The notes under the pieces are model-generated. The model was not told where the DNA came from. It made no database searches and was given only the letters and a program-made list of their open reading frames with translations. A stretch of 21,860 bases of DNA from Rachicladosporium sp. CCFEE 5018. Lineage: Eukaryota > Ascomycota > Dothideomycetes > Cladosporiales > Cladosporiaceae. The position numbers and the translations under genes were made by a program. This document shows positions 1-10,545 of the stretch, in pieces. The stretch spans positions 1-21,860 of the forward strand of contig NAEU01000706.1 in the NCBI GenBank assembly GCA_002077045.2, read 5' to 3'. Each line of letters opens with the position of its first letter. The stretch's first letter is position 1.

Positions 1-2354
1 GGCTCTACGCCAGCGCGTCCACGGCCCTTGCGGCGGCATGCCTCCTCAAGGCCTTCCACCAACGGCCCAACTTCTATAGCGCGACGGTCTACCTCTCTCA
101 ATCCAATGCTTGCCTTTTGATCCTCACGAATCTCATGCTAGTTTTGGCCTCCGGCTTCCTCTATGCCTTGCAACGCCTGCTCTATGGACCCCTTCGACCG
201 ATCGAGATCGAGCAGCTCAGCGAGAAAGCGTGGTATGCAGTACTGGATACGCTGCTGGCGATGCCGAGTTTTAGAGAAGACGTAGGAGGCTGGCTACTGG
301 TGCTGTTCGTGCTGCTGTTGGCAGGGAAGGTATGGGGATGGATTGGCGAGGGGAGGGTGGATGTGCTCGAGCAGCAGCCCCCTCAGAATCCGAGGTTGTT
401 TCATGCAAGATTGGCGAGCAGTCTGGTCGTTAGCGTGCTGTTCAACGGCGGAATGGGATGGTATTGCGCGAGTACTGTATTGGCAGATCCCAGGCCAGGC
501 ATGATGGTCATCTTCACTTTCGAATTCGCAATACAACTCATCTTTGCGATGTTCACGTTACTGAGGTACGCGTTGGCGGTCTTCGAGATTGGAGTGGTGA
601 AGGCACAGGTGAAGCAGGCGATTGAGGAGAGGAAGATGGAGATCAGGGTTGAGAGGGCAGCAGCGCGACAGAATGAGACGGCGGAGGGACGACCTGCCCC
701 AGCTTCTGCGGTTGACGAAGAACCGATAGAAGTGGACGAGAACGAGGTGGACACTCCAGGTTGGGAGGACAAGAGGCGATATCTGTTCGTGCTGGAGGTG
801 ATCACGGACTTTCTCAAGCTGGTCATCTACATCGCTTTCTTCGCTGTCAGCGTAACATTCAACGGTCTGCCGATGCATATCATGCGCGACGTCTACATGA
901 CCTTTGCATCGTTCAGTAAGAGGATCAACGACTACATAGCCTACCGGAAAGCTGCCAGCGAGATGAACACGCGATATCCGGATGCAACGACGGAGGAGAT
1001 CAGAGGAGACGCATGTATCGTTTGTCGCGAGGACATGATCGCTTGGGAGCAGCCAGCAGCTAATCCAGCAGCACAACTTCCTGGCCAGCCAGCCGCGCCC
1101 ACGCCGCCAACTGCGCGGCGTGACGAAGGCATCCGCGCCAAGAAGCTGCCTTGCGGTCACATACTTCATTTGCGGTGTCTCAAGGCATGGCTCGAGCGGC
1201 AACAAGTATGTCCGACATGCAGAAGACCTGTCGTCCCGCCTACTCCTGCGGGGGCGCGAGGCCAAGTAGGTGCTGTAGCAGGTGCGAACGCAGCCGCGCC
1301 AGGTCAGCAGCCAGGACAGCCTCCGAATGCTCCTCAAGTACGAGCACGCTTTTTCAACCTCGGTCCCGTACGCATCGGGTTCGCGAACGGTGCACCTGCG
1401 CAGATCAACGATCTTGTGAATCAATGGCGGAATCCTCAAGGCCAGGCGAACGCAGCTGCACCGGCAAATGCGAACGATGGACCAAATCATCTCGGTCTTG
1501 GGGTGCCATATGCCGCAGATACTGCTATCACTCGCCCACTGACGGGGCTCCGTGCTCCTGTACCGATGCACGTCCATCTACAGCAGATTGAACAGCGCAT
1601 CATGGGCGAAGCACAGAACTTGCAGATCGACGTCGCGCAGCTAGCTACCTTGCGGGCAATGGAAGCAGAGCTGATTAGGTTGAGGACTCTGCGCGTTCCG
1701 GCAAGCTTGTTCACACCGGGCATGACGCCTCAGATGCCTGCTGGGCAGGAAACATTACAAGGAGGCAGTGGAAGGCAGATGGGTGCTCGCCACGAGGGAC
1801 TTCCCGAGGGCATGGTAGTACCCGCTGGGTGGACAGTGATGCCGTTGCAGAGGACTGGAACGTTGTCCTCGATGGGCGGATTGCCTGTGAGTGGGATGCC
1901 TTCGGCAACACCCGTCGGTGTCACTCCATTCGGTGCCCTAGCGCCAACGCCGACTGTCGCACAGGATGCGGCAACTAGTGCGCCTTCAGGTGACGCAGCC
2001 GGACCTTTAGCTGTCCCGAACCTGGGTCCGACTGACGATCAAGGCTCGCCACTATTCGTGCCATCTACGACACAGCTTGGCACGCCTGCTTCTGCATCTG
2101 AAGCCACATTGACTCCCGCAGTCATTCCGTCGACCTCGCAGCCGTCTGCAGAAGCGCCATCTGCTCAATCGGGAAATCCCTGGGCAAGCGGCGACTGGTC
2201 TTTCAACGAGGTCGCGCCCACCGTCCCCGATACCTCCACTCCGGCGTCGAAGGACGCTTCAGCCGCCGAAGACCGGTCCGCCCCGGAGCCCAGACCTGAC
2301 AAAGGAAAAGGAAGGGCTGTGGAAGTGGAAGAGGTCAAAGATTCGGAGGCTTAG
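1..2354 (+). CDS. HRD1: HRD1/synoviolin-type ER RING E3 ubiquitin ligase, 5' partial
   Basis: This is the ER-membrane E3 ligase of ER-associated degradation, which ubiquitinates misfolded proteins during retrotranslocation. The frame is open from base 3 to the TAG at 2352-2354, giving 783 visible residues. The first visible residues (LYASAST, then QRPNFYSATVYLSQSNACLL) match the usual Hrd1 N-terminus, so probably only a few codons lie outside the window. Several hydrophobic segments follow (about 117-190, 290-345, 410-470, 490-600, 775-850). A C3H2C3 RING-H2 lies at 1014-1220: CIVC, then CGHILHLRC, then CPTC, with the ligase-type proline after the seventh cysteine. About 42 residues rich in A, P and Q separate the first and second cysteine pairs. 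The rest is a long, disordered A/P/Q/S-rich tail ending in a charged KGKGRAVEVEE stretch. No intron is needed. The family call is firm; the exact start cannot be seen. Confidence 0.95.
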   Translation, partial: LYASASTALAAACLLKAFHQRPNFYSATVYLSQSNACLLILTNLMLVLASGFLYALQRLLYGPLRPIEIEQLSEKAWYAVLDTLLAMPSFREDVGGWLLVLFVLLLAGKVWGWIGEGRVDVLEQQPPQNPRLFHARLASSLVVSVLFNGGMGWYCASTVLADPRPGMMVIFTFEFAIQLIFAMFTLLRYALAVFEIGVVKAQVKQAIEERKMEIRVERAAARQNETAEGRPAPASAVDEEPIEVDENEVDTPGWEDKRRYLFVLEVITDFLKLVIYIAFFAVSVTFNGLPMHIMRDVYMTFASFSKRINDYIAYRKAASEMNTRYPDATTEEIRGDACIVCREDMIAWEQPAANPAAQLPGQPAAPTPPTARRDEGIRAKKLPCGHILHLRCLKAWLERQQVCPTCRRPVVPPTPAGARGQVGAVAGANAAAPGQQPGQPPNAPQVRARFFNLGPVRIGFANGAPAQINDLVNQWRNPQGQANAAAPANANDGPNHLGLGVPYAADTAITRPLTGLRAPVPMHVHLQQIEQRIMGEAQNLQIDVAQLATLRAMEAELIRLRTLRVPASLFTPGMTPQMPAGQETLQGGSGRQMGARHEGLPEGMVVPAGWTVMPLQRTGTLSSMGGLPVSGMPSATPVGVTPFGALAPTPTVAQDAATSAPSGDAAGPLAVPNLGPTDDQGSPLFVPSTTQLGTPASASEATLTPAVIPSTSQPSAEAPSAQSGNPWASGDWSFNEVAPTVPDTSTPASKDASAAEDRSAPEPRPDKGKGRAVEVEEVKDSEA

Positions 2355-2838
2355 GTTGCACAGACGATCGTATGTTTAACTGCATTTTAGCGCAGGAGGT
2401 GAACATGAGCGTTCACTAGGTTGGGTATACCATAGAGCATGGCATGATGTGACTTCTGTACATAGTAAGTGTGTAAAGTAGTGAGCAATCCACCTGTACA
2501 ATACGATGCTATGGTCCCAGCGACCTTCTCCGTTGGATCAGGTAATTGTACGTTCCTCGCTAGTGCTGAGTCAGCTCCAGGATGAAGTCTGGACTTGCTA
2601 TCAAATGATGTCTACGATCTACCGGATCGATCCCTCGCGAGTCCGACACGGTGCACTAAATGGCTGCCTGATACGTCGAAGCGATGTCCTCAACGATTCG
2701 ATACCATGCTAGCTAATAATCTGGATGGCACGATCTGTTGCGAGTCCTTGTTGCATGCAGTAGTCATCTTACTATCATCAGCCCTACGCCACGCTGCCAT
2801 CCGGCCGTAACGATTGTATCTTCGGTCCTCCATCCGTG
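2355..2838. other. Intergenic region, HRD1 3' flank and transcription-factor promoter
   Basis: These 484 bp hold the HRD1 3' UTR and the promoter and leader of the downstream regulator. Two short plus-strand frames of about 70 codons lack recognisable motifs and look like chance. I see no clear TATA box, repeat or RNA gene. Confidence 0.6.
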
Positions 2839-5653
2839 ATGGCAGACTCGTGGCTCTATCAGCCCACGGCATCTGCCGCTGGGACCGATCAAGAGAGCCC
2901 GAAAGCAGCTACGACCAATCTCAGTGCCTTCCGCGACGCCGTTTCGACATCTCCCCCGGACACCGCCCGCCAAGGCCCAGGTATCTCTCGCATTCGGCGA
3001 CGAAACCGCATTATCACATCATGTCTCGAGTGCCGGCGTCGAAAGCTGAAATGCGACAAGCTCGCGCCATGTACGAACTGCACGCGCTTCAAGCGCGACT
3101 GCCTCTACCTCGCCCCATCTCTAGACTCCCAAAGCCAGCTGAAGCTCGCGGAGATGAAGGAGCGCATGGGTGCGCTCGAAAAGGGCCTGGAACGTGAAGT
3201 TGCCAGCCAAACCGTACGACCGCATCTCGGTGGCTCGAGTGTTGCGGCCTCAGAGAGTACGGAGACTCATCCAGTAGAAGGCGACGATGATCTGCCTTCA
3301 GAAGAGGACGAAGTGGCGCTCGAGCCTAGCCCACTTGCCGCTCTAGATGCAGGCTACGAAGATAACGCCGACGACGAGATGATGGATCTTGGCGTACAGA
3401 TGGGCAAGATGCGCATTACTGACCGCATTGGAGGCTGGGTTCGACCGAAGCTTATGGATGAGCTGAACGACACGTTGGAAGACGTGAGGACTGGCAAGTC
3501 GAGATGGGGACGCTCACCACTGCAAGTCGATCATCGGGACGTGCCTAGTCTAGAACCGCCATCGGGTAGTCGTATCAAGCTGCAGGCTTCGCCGAAGTCA
3601 TACATTGGGCCGGGGCCGGACTACATCGCCCCTGCATCAAGTCTGTTCTTCCCGGGGACGAACTCGACGACAAGCTTGCTGGAGTATTTGCCCTCAATCG
3701 TGGCGGCTGATGCACTGATGGCGCAGTACTGGTATGCGGTTCATCCTGTGGCGAAGATTGCACACCGGCCGAGCTTAGAGGCGCAGTATGCTTTATTCTG
3801 GGAGTCTATCAGAGCGGGAACGGAGCCATTGCCTTCGTTGCAGGCGGTCATCTTTGCGACGATGTTCTCTTCTGCGGTGAGCTTGACGAACGAGCGGGTG
3901 CTTTCCCAGTTTGGGACATCCAAGGCTGCATTGATTGACAGTCTGAGATCTGGAACCGAGATGGCATTGAGCAAGGCTAATTTCCTTCGGACGACGAAGA
4001 TCGACACCATGCAAGCCTTCGTATCATATCTTATTCCACTTGTACGGGCTGAGGTCTCGAGAGCACATTCGGCACTCGTGGGAACTGCTATACGATTGGG
4101 AGAGTGCATGGGCTTGCATCGCGATGGCAGTCACTATAATATGACACCCATAGAAGTTCACATACGACGTTTGATATGGCATCAGCTATGCTTTCTTGAT
4201 CAACGGACGTGCGAAGCTACGGGTCCAAGACCACAGATCAGAATTGATGACTACGACACCAAGTTTCCGCTCAATGTCAACGACGACGATCTGATCAATG
4301 CCTCCGAGCCACTTAAGGACAAAACACACTGGACTGACAATACGCTGTTCCGCATACGGACGGAGTGTGTCGAGATGCGGCGGCAAGTGTGGTTCGACAT
4401 CATCGCTTTGGACAGAAAAAAGAAATCGCTTACTAGCATATTGGTTCGCGTGCAAAAGTTCCGCAACATGTTGGAGTCTACATACTATCCGATGCTCAAC
4501 GACGAAATCCCGGTGCACATTTTTGCGAAGCATGTGATGGCGCTAGGAGTAAACGGCATGATCATTACGATTCTGCATCGGTATCTCTTCAGCACAACGA
4601 CTCGTATGCCTGATCGCTTGCGTCAAGTTCTCATTCAATCAGGACTGTCGCAGATGGAGAATGCCATAGCAATGGAGACCGATCACAATCTCACAGCATG
4701 GGTCTGGTACAAAGGCGCGTTCAACCAGTATCACTCAGCGCTGCTACTAATGGTCGAAGTCTACGCCTACCCGATGCGGAAAGACGCAGCAAAGATATGG
4801 CGATGTCTGGACTATATCTTCGACATTCCTTCGCATCTCTCACCGAAGCAGAAAGCCGAGCTAGTCATTACAGACTTGCGAGATAGGCTTGAGATTTATT
4901 CTCAAATGCGGCGAATACGATCGACGACGCAGCTCGAAGCCCGCATCACGTCGATGGGCAACAAGTCAGGTCTACGAGAGATACCCGAAGAATCGGCTCA
5001 GCCCAAACCACTCCAGCATCTACCAGTGCCCAAGGCGCAACCACTTCCGATACCACGAGCACAGCCAGCACAGACGCAGTCGCGACAGCAACAGCAATCG
5101 TTCAATGATATCTACTCACAGGCACAAGCCTCAGTCCCCGTTGTACCCACCGCACAGTTCACATTCCCAATGGCAAGTCCGCCGCCACCAGCGACGCTTG
5201 ATCGGACGCCTACGTCAGATTCGCAGGGTCCGTCGAGTCGGCAGGGAAGCATCAATAATGGTGCTGGTGGCTTAGGTGAGATTTCGATGGAAGACATTGA
5301 CTGGGTAAGCTTGTGTTGCTGGCACTCCTACTGTATGAATCCGGTGCTAATGTTGTGTACAGAACGAGTGGGACAAGTACTTCCCCGTCGAGACCAACAC
5401 CGGTCAGCTAGATTTGGAGGACTTCGACATCTCGAATTTCACTGGCGCGGACTGGAACACCGGTCCTGGTACGTCTTCGACGAATATACCTGGTGCGTAC
5501 TCCGCGGTTGGCAATCACGTGGGTGCCGATATGCTCAACAATGGTCTTGGTGGTGCTGTAGGAGATATGTCCGATGTGGGCATGGGCTCTGAGGCATACA
5601 CGTTCATACCAGCGCCCAAGTATATGGCGGGCCCCAGATATGGAAGTAGGTGA
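2839..5653 (+). CDS. Zn2Cys6 fungal transcription factor with middle homology domain
   Basis: This is a nuclear DNA-binding regulator; its targets are unknown. Proposed exons are 2839-5304 and 5363-5653, giving 918 residues. ATG at 2839 is used rather than the in-frame GTG just before it. The zinc cluster is canonical: Cys62, 65, 72, 78, 81 and 88 with spacing C-x2-C-x6-C-x5-C-x2-C-x6-C. A short basic linker and a likely coiled coil follow (about 95-120), then an acidic stretch (about 145-185). The fungal-specific middle homology region covers about 280-560 (HPVAKIAHRPSLE, then AIRLGECMGLHRDG). The C-terminus is rich in P and Q. The 58-nt intron runs from GTAAGC to TACAG. Removing it gives MEDIDWNEWDKYFP, a common end motif in these factors; reading through shifts frame and loses it. 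The gene converges on an esterase gene, which may or may not be a target. No symbol can be assigned. Confidence 0.93.
5305..5362 (+). other. Intron of the Zn2Cys6 regulator gene
   Basis: This 58-nt phase-0 intron has donor GTAAGC after the TGG codon and acceptor TACAG. Splicing joins DIDW to NEWDKYFP. The unspliced frame stays open to 5592 but encodes unrelated sequence. Confidence 0.9.
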
Positions 5654-5804
5654 AGGTGAGAACAAATCCCAGTCCGAGTGAGGGCTGTGCATCGTGCGAG
5701 CTAGCGAGCCCACATCTGCATTATATAATATTCGTGAAGGTCGGCATACATCGCCACTCGACCTTCTCGCATTACTCATTACCACTTCGCCAATCTCGCA
5801 TTGC
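5654..5804. other. Shared 3' region between convergent regulator and esterase genes
   Basis: These 151 bp separate the two stop codons and must hold both 3' ends. An AT-rich TATATAATA element at 5722-5730 could act as a polyadenylation efficiency element. That assignment rests on base composition only. Confidence 0.45.
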
Positions 5805-7809
5805 TCAGACGTACAAAGCCTTCTGCCACCAGTCACATCTAGCGTTCGCCGTCGGGTCTATCGCCTCGCGAATATCACCGATTGCGAGGGTCTGCACCGT
5901 GGCGTTGTTACCATACATATTGAAGTACGGCACGCCATTATCGTTCGGGTTGCCAGTCTGCATGTCATGTCAGCTACTTCGCCCCACATAAATCCAGTTT
6001 GTGGTGATATGTACCTCAGCAAAGCTTGTAATGTACTCCTGCAGTGCCAGCGCAACAGTCGCACTGTAAACCGAAGGGTTCGGCCCGTTGTAGTACGTGT
6101 ACGGGATGTCGAACCCGTGGAGCGCCGGTGGTACGGTGAAGAAGTAGGCGTAAGTCATGTTGTTGTAGGCTTTGTCAAGGTAGAAGGTGTTGCAGGTAAA
6201 GATCAGCTAGAGGGCCGCGACATTAGTAACTTATGTGTAGAGTCAGAGTGGGTGCAACGTACCTCTGAGACGAAGGCCGCTGCACGGGCGATGATCTCCT
6301 TGTAGCCTTGGGCTTGGGAGCCATCGTAGACTGCTGGGTAGAGTGTTGAGGAGATGTAGCTGGTCGACCGTTAGTGATGTGTAGTGAGGCTAATAGGGTC
6401 TCGTGACTTACTTGGTGACATCAGGCCACGCACGAGTCGTCGGAAGGACTGTGTTGATCGCCGTGATAAAGTCGATGTTGTTCTGGATGAACGGAGGAGT
6501 GAAGAGAAGTCCCTGCGCTGTCATCAGAAATGTCTCCCTCATTTATTTTGAAATCACTCACCTCCTGTGCGTTGTGTCCAACCATGACCCTCACACTCTT
6601 ATCGAATTGTCCGTGCAGAAGGAGCTCTCCAGGAAGTTGTGGCACGAAATCGCCATCGACCGACGGTCCGTATATGAAGCTGCCGTAGTTCGCGTACTTG
6701 ATCTGCACCCGATTTGCTGCCTGCAACGCCTCCGTAGACAATTGTCGTGCCTCCTCAATGGTCGATACGTTCAGGACACCGAGGAAGTAGTTCAAAGTCT
6801 GCTCTTGCTGCTGGTTCGAGACGAGTGGCTGCCACCCAGGGCTCTGCAAGACTGCCTGGGCGAAAGGCACGGGACCTTTCTCGCCACCATATGCAGTGAT
6901 CTGATGCATGATGGAGCCGCCACCAGCACTCTCACCGAAGACAGTTACACGGTTTGGATCACCACCGAAGAGCGCAATGTTCTCCTTCACCCACTCAAGT
7001 GCAAAGCGCTGGTCATGCAGACCTGCGTTGGCAGTCCCGGTCTTCTGGAATGTGGGTCCCGAAAGCCAGCCAAATGCGCCAAGCCTGTAATTAAGGGAGA
7101 CGTAGATCACACCCCTGTTGCCGTCCGCTTCACTACGAGCGAGCAGACCCGCAGGATTGCCGGAACCGCTCTTCGAGCCCGCTGTGTAGCCACCACCGTA
7201 AATCCAGACAAGTACCGGGGCGCCATAGCCGCGGTTGCGGCTCTCGTAGATCTCTTGAGGAACGACCACATCGAGGAACAGGCAATCCTCGGTTGTATCT
7301 ATAGTCGCGCGCTTATCTAGCCCGCCCAGCACTCGTGCTTCTTGAGCTGTAGGTGTTGTCGTGCCAGGTGTGACACCCGGAATGGTAGTGTTACCGAAGA
7401 ACGAGGCGTTGAAGATTGTGTTGCCTGTCGTAAGGTAGTTTGTGATGAAAGGCGTCGCCAGACTGTACCAGGCAGGCGCAGCTTGCGGGCAGATGCGCTC
7501 TACGGACCCATCCTGAACGACCGAGCGATTGAAGGCTGGTGATTGCGGTGCCTTGAAGCGAAGGTTGCCGATCGGGGGAGCGGCGTAGCGGATATTCAGG
7601 AAGTTGTAGTACCGTCCGGTAGCGTTGAAACTGGTAGCCTGGTGGAGCTCATAACCCAAGTCCACGATGGGAAGTGCAGGCGAGCTGCTGTTGGTGGGTA
7701 TGCTACTGTTGGTCGGGATGGTGCTGTTGGTGCTGTTCAAGCCATAGCCACCCTGCGCATTGACCGCACTAGCCAGGCCCAACGTAGCAGCTGCAACTGA
7801 GAACTTCAT
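5805..7809 (-). CDS. Secreted type-B carboxylesterase / lipase-like enzyme
   Basis: This is an alpha/beta-hydrolase that should cleave carboxylic esters outside the cell; the substrate is unknown. Exons in transcription order are 7809-6562, 6512-6412, 6359-6263, 6206-6015 and 5957-5805, giving 596 residues. A signal peptide is likely (MKFSVAAATLGLASAVNA, cut near residue 18). It is followed by an N-glycosylation-rich repeat with two IPTNSS units (24-43). Family landmarks are EDCLFLDV (174-181), the oxyanion-hole YGGG (204-207), the nucleophile elbow GESAG with Ser294, the acidic triad residue Glu416 in GHNAQEG, and His512 in ALHGFD. The introns are 49, 52, 56 and 57 nt, and each junction restores family-like sequence, for example NAQE joined to GLLFTPPF. 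Glu416 is the last codon before the first intron. The ATG at 7809 is chosen over a longer non-ATG extension because it begins the signal peptide. Confidence 0.94.
7681..7740 (-). repeat. Ser/Thr/Asn-rich coding repeat at the esterase mature N-terminus
   Basis: Residues 24-43 carry NSTNST and two IPTNSS units with several N-x-S/T sequons. The coding DNA shows matching degenerate repeats of an ACC-AAC-AGC type. It probably forms a glycosylated flexible N-terminus. Confidence 0.65.
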
Positions 7810-8102
7810 CTTCGCTTCTGTAGTCTGCCGTGTAAGAGATAGGAAGAGATGACAGAGAACGAGATGAAAAGTGAACTTCACCTGTCCACATGGCAACCTC
7901 CCGCCTCGCACGTAAACTTACATAGTGACATGTTCGGCTCCTCGGTGCCCTCCAGCTATGCACCTCCGCATTCACGACCACGCCATGGAAGAAATAGACC
8001 TTCTGTACCTGGCTACTGCCCGGGGCCGCAGCAGACGCGAGCCCGCAAGCGTGCATATGCGCCGCGTGTGCTCGTCACTACGAGGCTCACCAGCAACGTT
8101 GT

Positions 8103-8129
8103 CTCGGCTCCGTCTGGGTCCGAGCCGAG
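8103..8129. repeat. Short inverted repeat
   Basis: CTCGGCTC at 8103-8110 is complementary to GAGCCGAG at 8122-8129, with an 11-nt loop. It is a GC-rich hairpin or a dyad protein site about 300 bp upstream of the esterase start. Its function is unknown and chance is possible. Confidence 0.5.
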
Positions 8130-8413
8130 TCTTTACTATTGTCATGGTGATTTTGACAAGGAGTGTCTCAGACATATGAGAGTCTGTAACCCAAGGTTGC
8201 GCGCCAATGCCAGCCCCATCTGTTACACATTGTCAGCAGCGAAGATAGATTGAGAGGCTGAGATGAAGTCGATTCGGCTGCTGCATGACGTTCACATTGC
8301 AGCACCGTGCCGAAAAGCGGGGCAAGCCCCAACTCTCCAGCGACCTAACAGCGTACCAGTCTGCTTGGTGACACCAGTGTAAGCGATCGAACTGGATCAC
8401 TGTTCTTTGCAGT

Positions 8414-8423
8414 AGCACGTGCT
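8414..8423. promoter_or_regulatory. Palindromic E-box (CACGTG)
   Basis: AGCACGTGCT is a perfect 10-bp palindrome with a CACGTG core, the site bound by fungal bHLH factors of the Cbf1/Pho4 type. It lies about 600 bp upstream of the esterase start. Its use as a binding site is inferred. Confidence 0.3.
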
Positions 8424-8690
8424 GAAGCCAAGGCATGTTTTCGTGATAATCAGTAGCCAATGGGTCTCGTGGGATGGACTGTTGCGGCATGTCGTACCAT
8501 TCCAGTATATTCAACGCCGACTTTTATTACAGTCCTTCGTGTTTGCTGCATCGAAGCACCTACGATTCCTCCCTGATGACGGTCCTGTACAGCCCTCCGG
8601 GACGTGCCTTACCTCCATTTCCCTAGCCCTGTATCCCGTTAATGCTGACCATGTCGTTATTTCCAAACCGTACCGCAGCTTCGCGCACGT

Positions 8691-10545
8691 CTACATGACG
8701 TACAACAGATTCGTATCTAGTTGTGCCAGTTAGCATTGCTGCCTTCGATGGTGAGAAACAGGCATTTACTCACCCAGCGGATGACTGCAGCTCAACTGCG
8801 GCTTCTGGGTGTACTTAGTCTCCAACTCTTCGCGGATACTGTTGAGCAGTTGCACGTAGCTTTGCTGCGGATTCTTCTTGAGCGCCGCCACGAAGGCCCA
8901 GGACATGGCGCCTGTGGCTTGGCCGGCGATGTTTGCATCTTGCCTGCAGAGGATGTATGGTCAGTAGGTGCTTGTTGTATGCTGATAGTACTTGCAGATA
9001 TAGTGCCAACGCAACTCGTTGTCCCGACGCCAAGAACCATCCACGAGGGATGCTTCGAGGCGAAGGGACAGGAGGCTGATACGGCACTATCGACTGCTAT
9101 ACACTCGCAGGCGCCTCAAGCGCGCGAAACATTCAAAGTCGCTCAGATCCCCCAACGCCTCGCTAAATGCACGACATCGCAAGCACATCAAGTGCGTCAG
9201 ATAAGAATGGCACCAGCCATATCTCTGTGCGGCACATAGGCGTTGTAAAAGGGTGCAAAAGCGTTCGCATCCCAGAACGCTGTCTCGGGCTCAACAAAGG
9301 TGGAAGGGTCAACATACGATGTCTGGCTGTCCTTACTGCCACTCCACATGATGACATCCGCGGGGCTCGTCTTAGTGCGCAGGTTGCGCTCGTATGAGTC
9401 GCCGCCAGATGTGACCTTCTTGAACAGGCCCATGGCAGTCGAAGCCATACCGCCGAGATCGCCGCGTGCGTAAGACGATACGATGCCGAGCAGACCTTGG
9501 CCAGCCTCCTTCGCAAGGTTGGGTTCTTTGAGCACGCCTTGGGTCGAGTAGATGTATGGAAGATCGAGTGCAGAGCCGGAGTGGCAAGAGTCAAAGATGG
9601 CTGTCAGACGGACACCAGGCTGGAGTGGCGCAACCCTGTGTGAGTTTGTAAGCAGCCACACGGAGTGAAGTGAAACGCGCCGCAAGCCACTAACATGATC
9701 CTGTGCATCTCGTCGTCCACAATATGACCGGCCTCCCTGAAGTCGACCGGGTATATCACCTCATCGTAACCATCATCTTCATCGCCATCCAAATCTTTTG
9801 TCTGCCCGCCGTGTCCAGAGTAGTGAAAGAAGAGCGAATCGTTCGGGCGTGCGTCCTTGACAAGCCAATGCATCGCACGCAAGATGTTTGCTTTGGTCTG
9901 CTGGCTCATCGGAGACTGCTGGTCGTCTGTCAGGCACACCATGTCCTCTCTCTTGTAGCCAAAATAGCCGTTGAGGTAGCTCGACATGTTCTTAACATCA
10001 TTGATGCACCCTCTCAGCTGACCTCGCTGGCCAAAGTAGTTGACGCCGATCAACAGCGCCTTTCGTCGACCTGTGCAGTTGGAATATTGAAATGAATAGC
10101 CTTGCGGAGCTCCCTGGCCGAAACTCTGCACTTGCTGTGGTGGCGGGGGAGGCTGACCGTAGCCTGTTGCACATTTCGTTAGTGATCATGGCAAGGGCTG
10201 CGACAGAATGACATACCTGTGTTATGCATGGCCTGAGCATGCGGTGCTGGTCCAGGCTGCCCGCCAGGTGGGCCGTAGCCACCATAAGGCTGGGGTGAAG
10301 GAGCTTGTTGGTACGATTGTTGCGGAGGAGGCTGCTGGTAGCCACCCCCATATCCGCCGCCATTATACTGAGGCTGTGGACTCGGCGCACCGTAGGGACT
10401 GATCAAGATATCAGTATCAAGTTACGGATCGTGGCACATCGCTCGCTTACGGGTATTGCTGTGGAGGAGGTTGCTGATAGCCATAGTTCTGTGGTGGAGG
10501 TGCACCGTAGTGACCACCGCCGTATTGCTGCCCGGGGAATGCCAT
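8691..10545 (-). CDS. MCA1: Type I metacaspase with P/Q/G/Y-rich prodomain
   Basis: This is a calcium-dependent, Arg/Lys-specific cysteine protease linked in fungi to stress, ageing, aggregate clearance and cell death. Exons in transcription order are 10545-10451, 10398-10217, 10163-9695, 9635-9318, 8943-8774 and 8716-8691, giving 419 residues. Residues 1 to about 115 form a prodomain of YGG, PPPQQ and QPYGGYG units. The caspase fold starts at RRKALLIGVNYF. The catalytic dyad is His210 in HYSGHGG and Cys266 in DSCHSG. The C-terminus (GAMSWAF, NPQQSYVQLLNSIR, KPQLSCSHPLDTNLLYVM) is strongly conserved in fungal metacaspases. It is recovered only by splicing out a 374-nt intron (8944-9317) and a 57-nt intron (8717-8773, branch GCTAAC). 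The other introns are 52, 53 and 59 nt. The ATG at 10545 has a good context (CAAACATGG). The symbol follows the yeast homologue. Confidence 0.95.
8944..9317 (-). other. Unusually long 374-nt metacaspase intron
   Basis: The donor is GTATGT, after the first two bases of the Ser355 codon. The acceptor is CTGCAG, preceded by a good branch-like TACTGAC about 17 nt upstream. Splicing joins SKDSQTS to QDANIAGQATGAMSWAF, the expected family sequence. Reading through adds about 40 residues ending in ILI and then a stop, which removes the conserved C-terminal segment. Other introns in the window are mostly 49-64 nt. Confidence 0.85.

Larger units (their letters stand above)
7810..8690. other. Intergenic region between the esterase start and the metacaspase stop
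   Basis: These 881 bp hold the esterase promoter and the metacaspase 3' flank, since both genes are on the minus strand. Frames in the region have no recognisable protein motifs. It contains an inverted repeat at 8103-8129 and a palindromic E-box, AGCACGTGCT, at 8414-8423. No convincing TATA box was seen. Confidence 0.6.

Noticed and set aside
558..1577. Minus-strand open frame of 339 codons opposite HRD1
   Set aside because: It is antisense to the conserved Hrd1 coding sequence and RING, has no family motif, and its composition fits a mirror of the coding strand.
6403..7320. Plus-strand open frame of 305 codons opposite the esterase
   Set aside because: It lies antisense to the GESAG-containing exon, crosses two esterase introns, and shows no recognisable domain.
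2836..7809. Possible secondary-metabolite gene cluster
   Set aside because: A Zn2Cys6 factor and an esterase are present, but there is no PKS, NRPS, terpene synthase, P450 or dedicated transporter in the window.
9167..9397. Separate small gene inside the metacaspase locus
   Set aside because: This plus-strand frame overlaps a metacaspase exon and the long intron and has no motif of its own.
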